Positions 4,324-5,224 of a stretch of DNA of 5,224 nt are shown piece by piece (the first letter of the stretch is position 1; each line of letters starts with the position of its first letter). Source of the stretch: Bacillota bacterium (GTDB taxonomy: Bacteria; Bacillota; Clostridia; Christensenellales; Aristaeellaceae). The DNA lies in contig JAEWAH010000147.1 of assembly GCA_023391725.1 (NCBI GenBank), positions 1 to 5,224 on the forward strand, in the 5' to 3' direction. The position numbers were made by a program, and so were the translations under genes. The notes under the pieces are model-generated. The model did no database searches and had not been told where the DNA came from. It saw only the letters and a list, made by a program, of their open reading frames with translations.

Positions 4324-5224
4324 ATGCAGATTCAGGCCAACCTCGCGGAAAAGAACGCAAGGTCCACAGCCAATGGCGGCAGCGGCAAGCGGGGAATAAA
4401 ATCGGTGAAATACGAGATCCTGCTTAGGCTGCTTCCAGTCGTGCTGGCGGCAATGATCATTTTGTCGTTCCTGGGGTATTACACCTCCAGGCAAATCATT
4501 CAAAGCAGCATTGACAATGAAATGAAGCTAAACCTATCGGTGGCTGTGGAAAAGATCGAAAAATCGCTTGCCAAAAACCGCAAGGTGGCGGAGGCTCTGG
4601 CGCTCGCGGTGCAGGTGAATGCGGGCGTGATGGGAGAGGACAGCTACCAAAAGCTGATGCCCGCGCTGCTTGAAACCAACCCCGAGACCTTTGGCGGCGG
4701 CGTATGGTTCGAGCCATATGCGTACAACCCGCAGGTAGAATACTTTTCGCCGTACTGCATGCTGGAAAACGGAAAGCAGACATACGTTGGCGACTATTCG
4801 CTGGGGGAAGGCGTCTACTATACCGATCAGGATTGGTATACAAGTGTAAAGAATACCGACCAAAGCGCGGTATGGAGCGCCCCTTACTATGACGAATATG
4901 CCAAAATCTCCATGGTGACGGCGTCTTCTCCATTTTATGACGCATCGGGAAAATTTATCGGCGTCGCCACCACTGATATCGATTTGACGGCGCTGCAAAA
5001 AATGATCGTGAGCCTGCAAACCAACGAGGGAGAAAGGGCTTTCCTGCTGGATTACACCGGGACGTATATCGCAGACAACGACAGTTCTAAATTGCTCAAA
5101 GCGAATATCACTAAGGAAGGCAACGCCTCCCTCGCCGCGCTGGGAAATGAGATCGTAACGAGCAAGCAGGGAACAGGAAGTTTTGAGGAGAATGGCCAGA
5201 AATATCTGGCATGGTACACGCAAA
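4324..5224 (+). CDS. Membrane sensor with double Cache domain, probable methyl-accepting chemotaxis protein, partial
   Basis: The first 300 residues of a receptor that runs off the window end with the frame still open. A polar, basic cytoplasmic N-terminus (1-30) is followed by one transmembrane helix (about 31-53, LLRLLPVVLAAMIILSFLGY) and a helix leading into an extracellular double Cache (dCache_1) sensor. Recognisable dCache elements are GGGVWFEPYAYNP (124-136), YYTDQDWYTSV (165-175), SAPYYDEYAKISMVTASSPFYD (split by the strand at about 185-206) and GKFIGVATTDIDL (209-221), then the membrane-proximal module starting ERAFLLDYTGTYIADND. Family knowledge: such receptors usually continue with a second helix, HAMP and MCP signalling domains, but a histidine kinase or diguanylate cyclase output is possible because that part is not in the window. 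The ligand is unknown; the carboxylate-binding arginine of amino-acid-sensing dCache domains appears to be replaced by Q169. Confidence 0.88.
   Translation, partial: MQIQANLAEKNARSTANGGSGKRGIKSVKYEILLRLLPVVLAAMIILSFLGYYTSRQIIQSSIDNEMKLNLSVAVEKIEKSLAKNRKVAEALALAVQVNAGVMGEDSYQKLMPALLETNPETFGGGVWFEPYAYNPQVEYFSPYCMLENGKQTYVGDYSLGEGVYYTDQDWYTSVKNTDQSAVWSAPYYDEYAKISMVTASSPFYDASGKFIGVATTDIDLTALQKMIVSLQTNEGERAFLLDYTGTYIADNDSSKLLKANITKEGNASLAALGNEIVTSKQGTGSFEENGQKYLAWYTQ

Noticed and set aside
4534..5223. Reverse-strand open frame of 229 codons opposite the chemoreceptor
   Set aside because: The plus strand encodes a clear Cache receptor over the whole span; the reverse product shows no family features.
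1..5224. CRISPR arrays, tRNA/rRNA genes, insertion sequences, phage or riboswitches
   Set aside because: No repeated spacer pattern, cloverleaf-like segment, transposase or recognised riboswitch core was seen on either strand.

Overview
The window looks like a chromosomal segment from an anaerobic or gut-type Clostridia (Bacillota). The reasons are inferential: strong Shine-Dalgarno sites, frequent TTG starts, near-consensus sigma-A promoters, moderately GC-rich coding sequence with AT-rich gaps, and a gene set typical of that group (short-chain CHR transporter pair, LysR regulator, iron-sulfur cysteine desulfidase, APH-like kinase, Cache chemoreceptor). No phage, insertion sequence, CRISPR, tRNA or rRNA was seen.

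Layout. Positions 1-802 (minus strand) hold two CHR (chromate/sulfate) transporter half-proteins with 11-base overlapping ends; the downstream one is cut by the window start. Positions 803-943 are a divergent control region in which a minus-strand promoter and a near-perfect plus-strand promoter overlap physically. Positions 944-1828 (plus) encode a LysR regulator with features of the CysL/YeiE/CbbR-like subgroup. After a gap of about 115 bases with its own promoter, 1945-3219 (plus) encodes an L-cysteine desulfidase (CyuA, formerly UPF0597/YhaM). A strong hairpin terminator at 3237-3265 separates it from a convergent kinase of the APH(3')/choline-kinase fold at 3277-4068 (minus). A gap of about 255 bases follows. 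The last gene, from 4324 past the window end (plus), is the N-terminal part of a membrane chemoreceptor with a double Cache sensor.

How the genes may work together. The LysR regulator most likely controls the divergent CHR pair. The next gene breaks down cysteine to pyruvate, ammonia and sulfide, and CHR proteins are linked to the oxyanions chromate and sulfate. A small sulfur-handling neighbourhood (regulator, oxyanion/sulfur-compound transporter, cysteine breakdown) is therefore a reasonable but unproven reading. The kinase and the chemoreceptor look like separate transcription units. I see no clearly novel multi-gene system; the best leads are the sulfur-themed linkage, the overlapping promoters, the kinase with an apparently missing lysine-partner glutamate and a cysteine-rich upstream in-frame stretch, and a Cache domain lacking the usual carboxylate-binding arginine.
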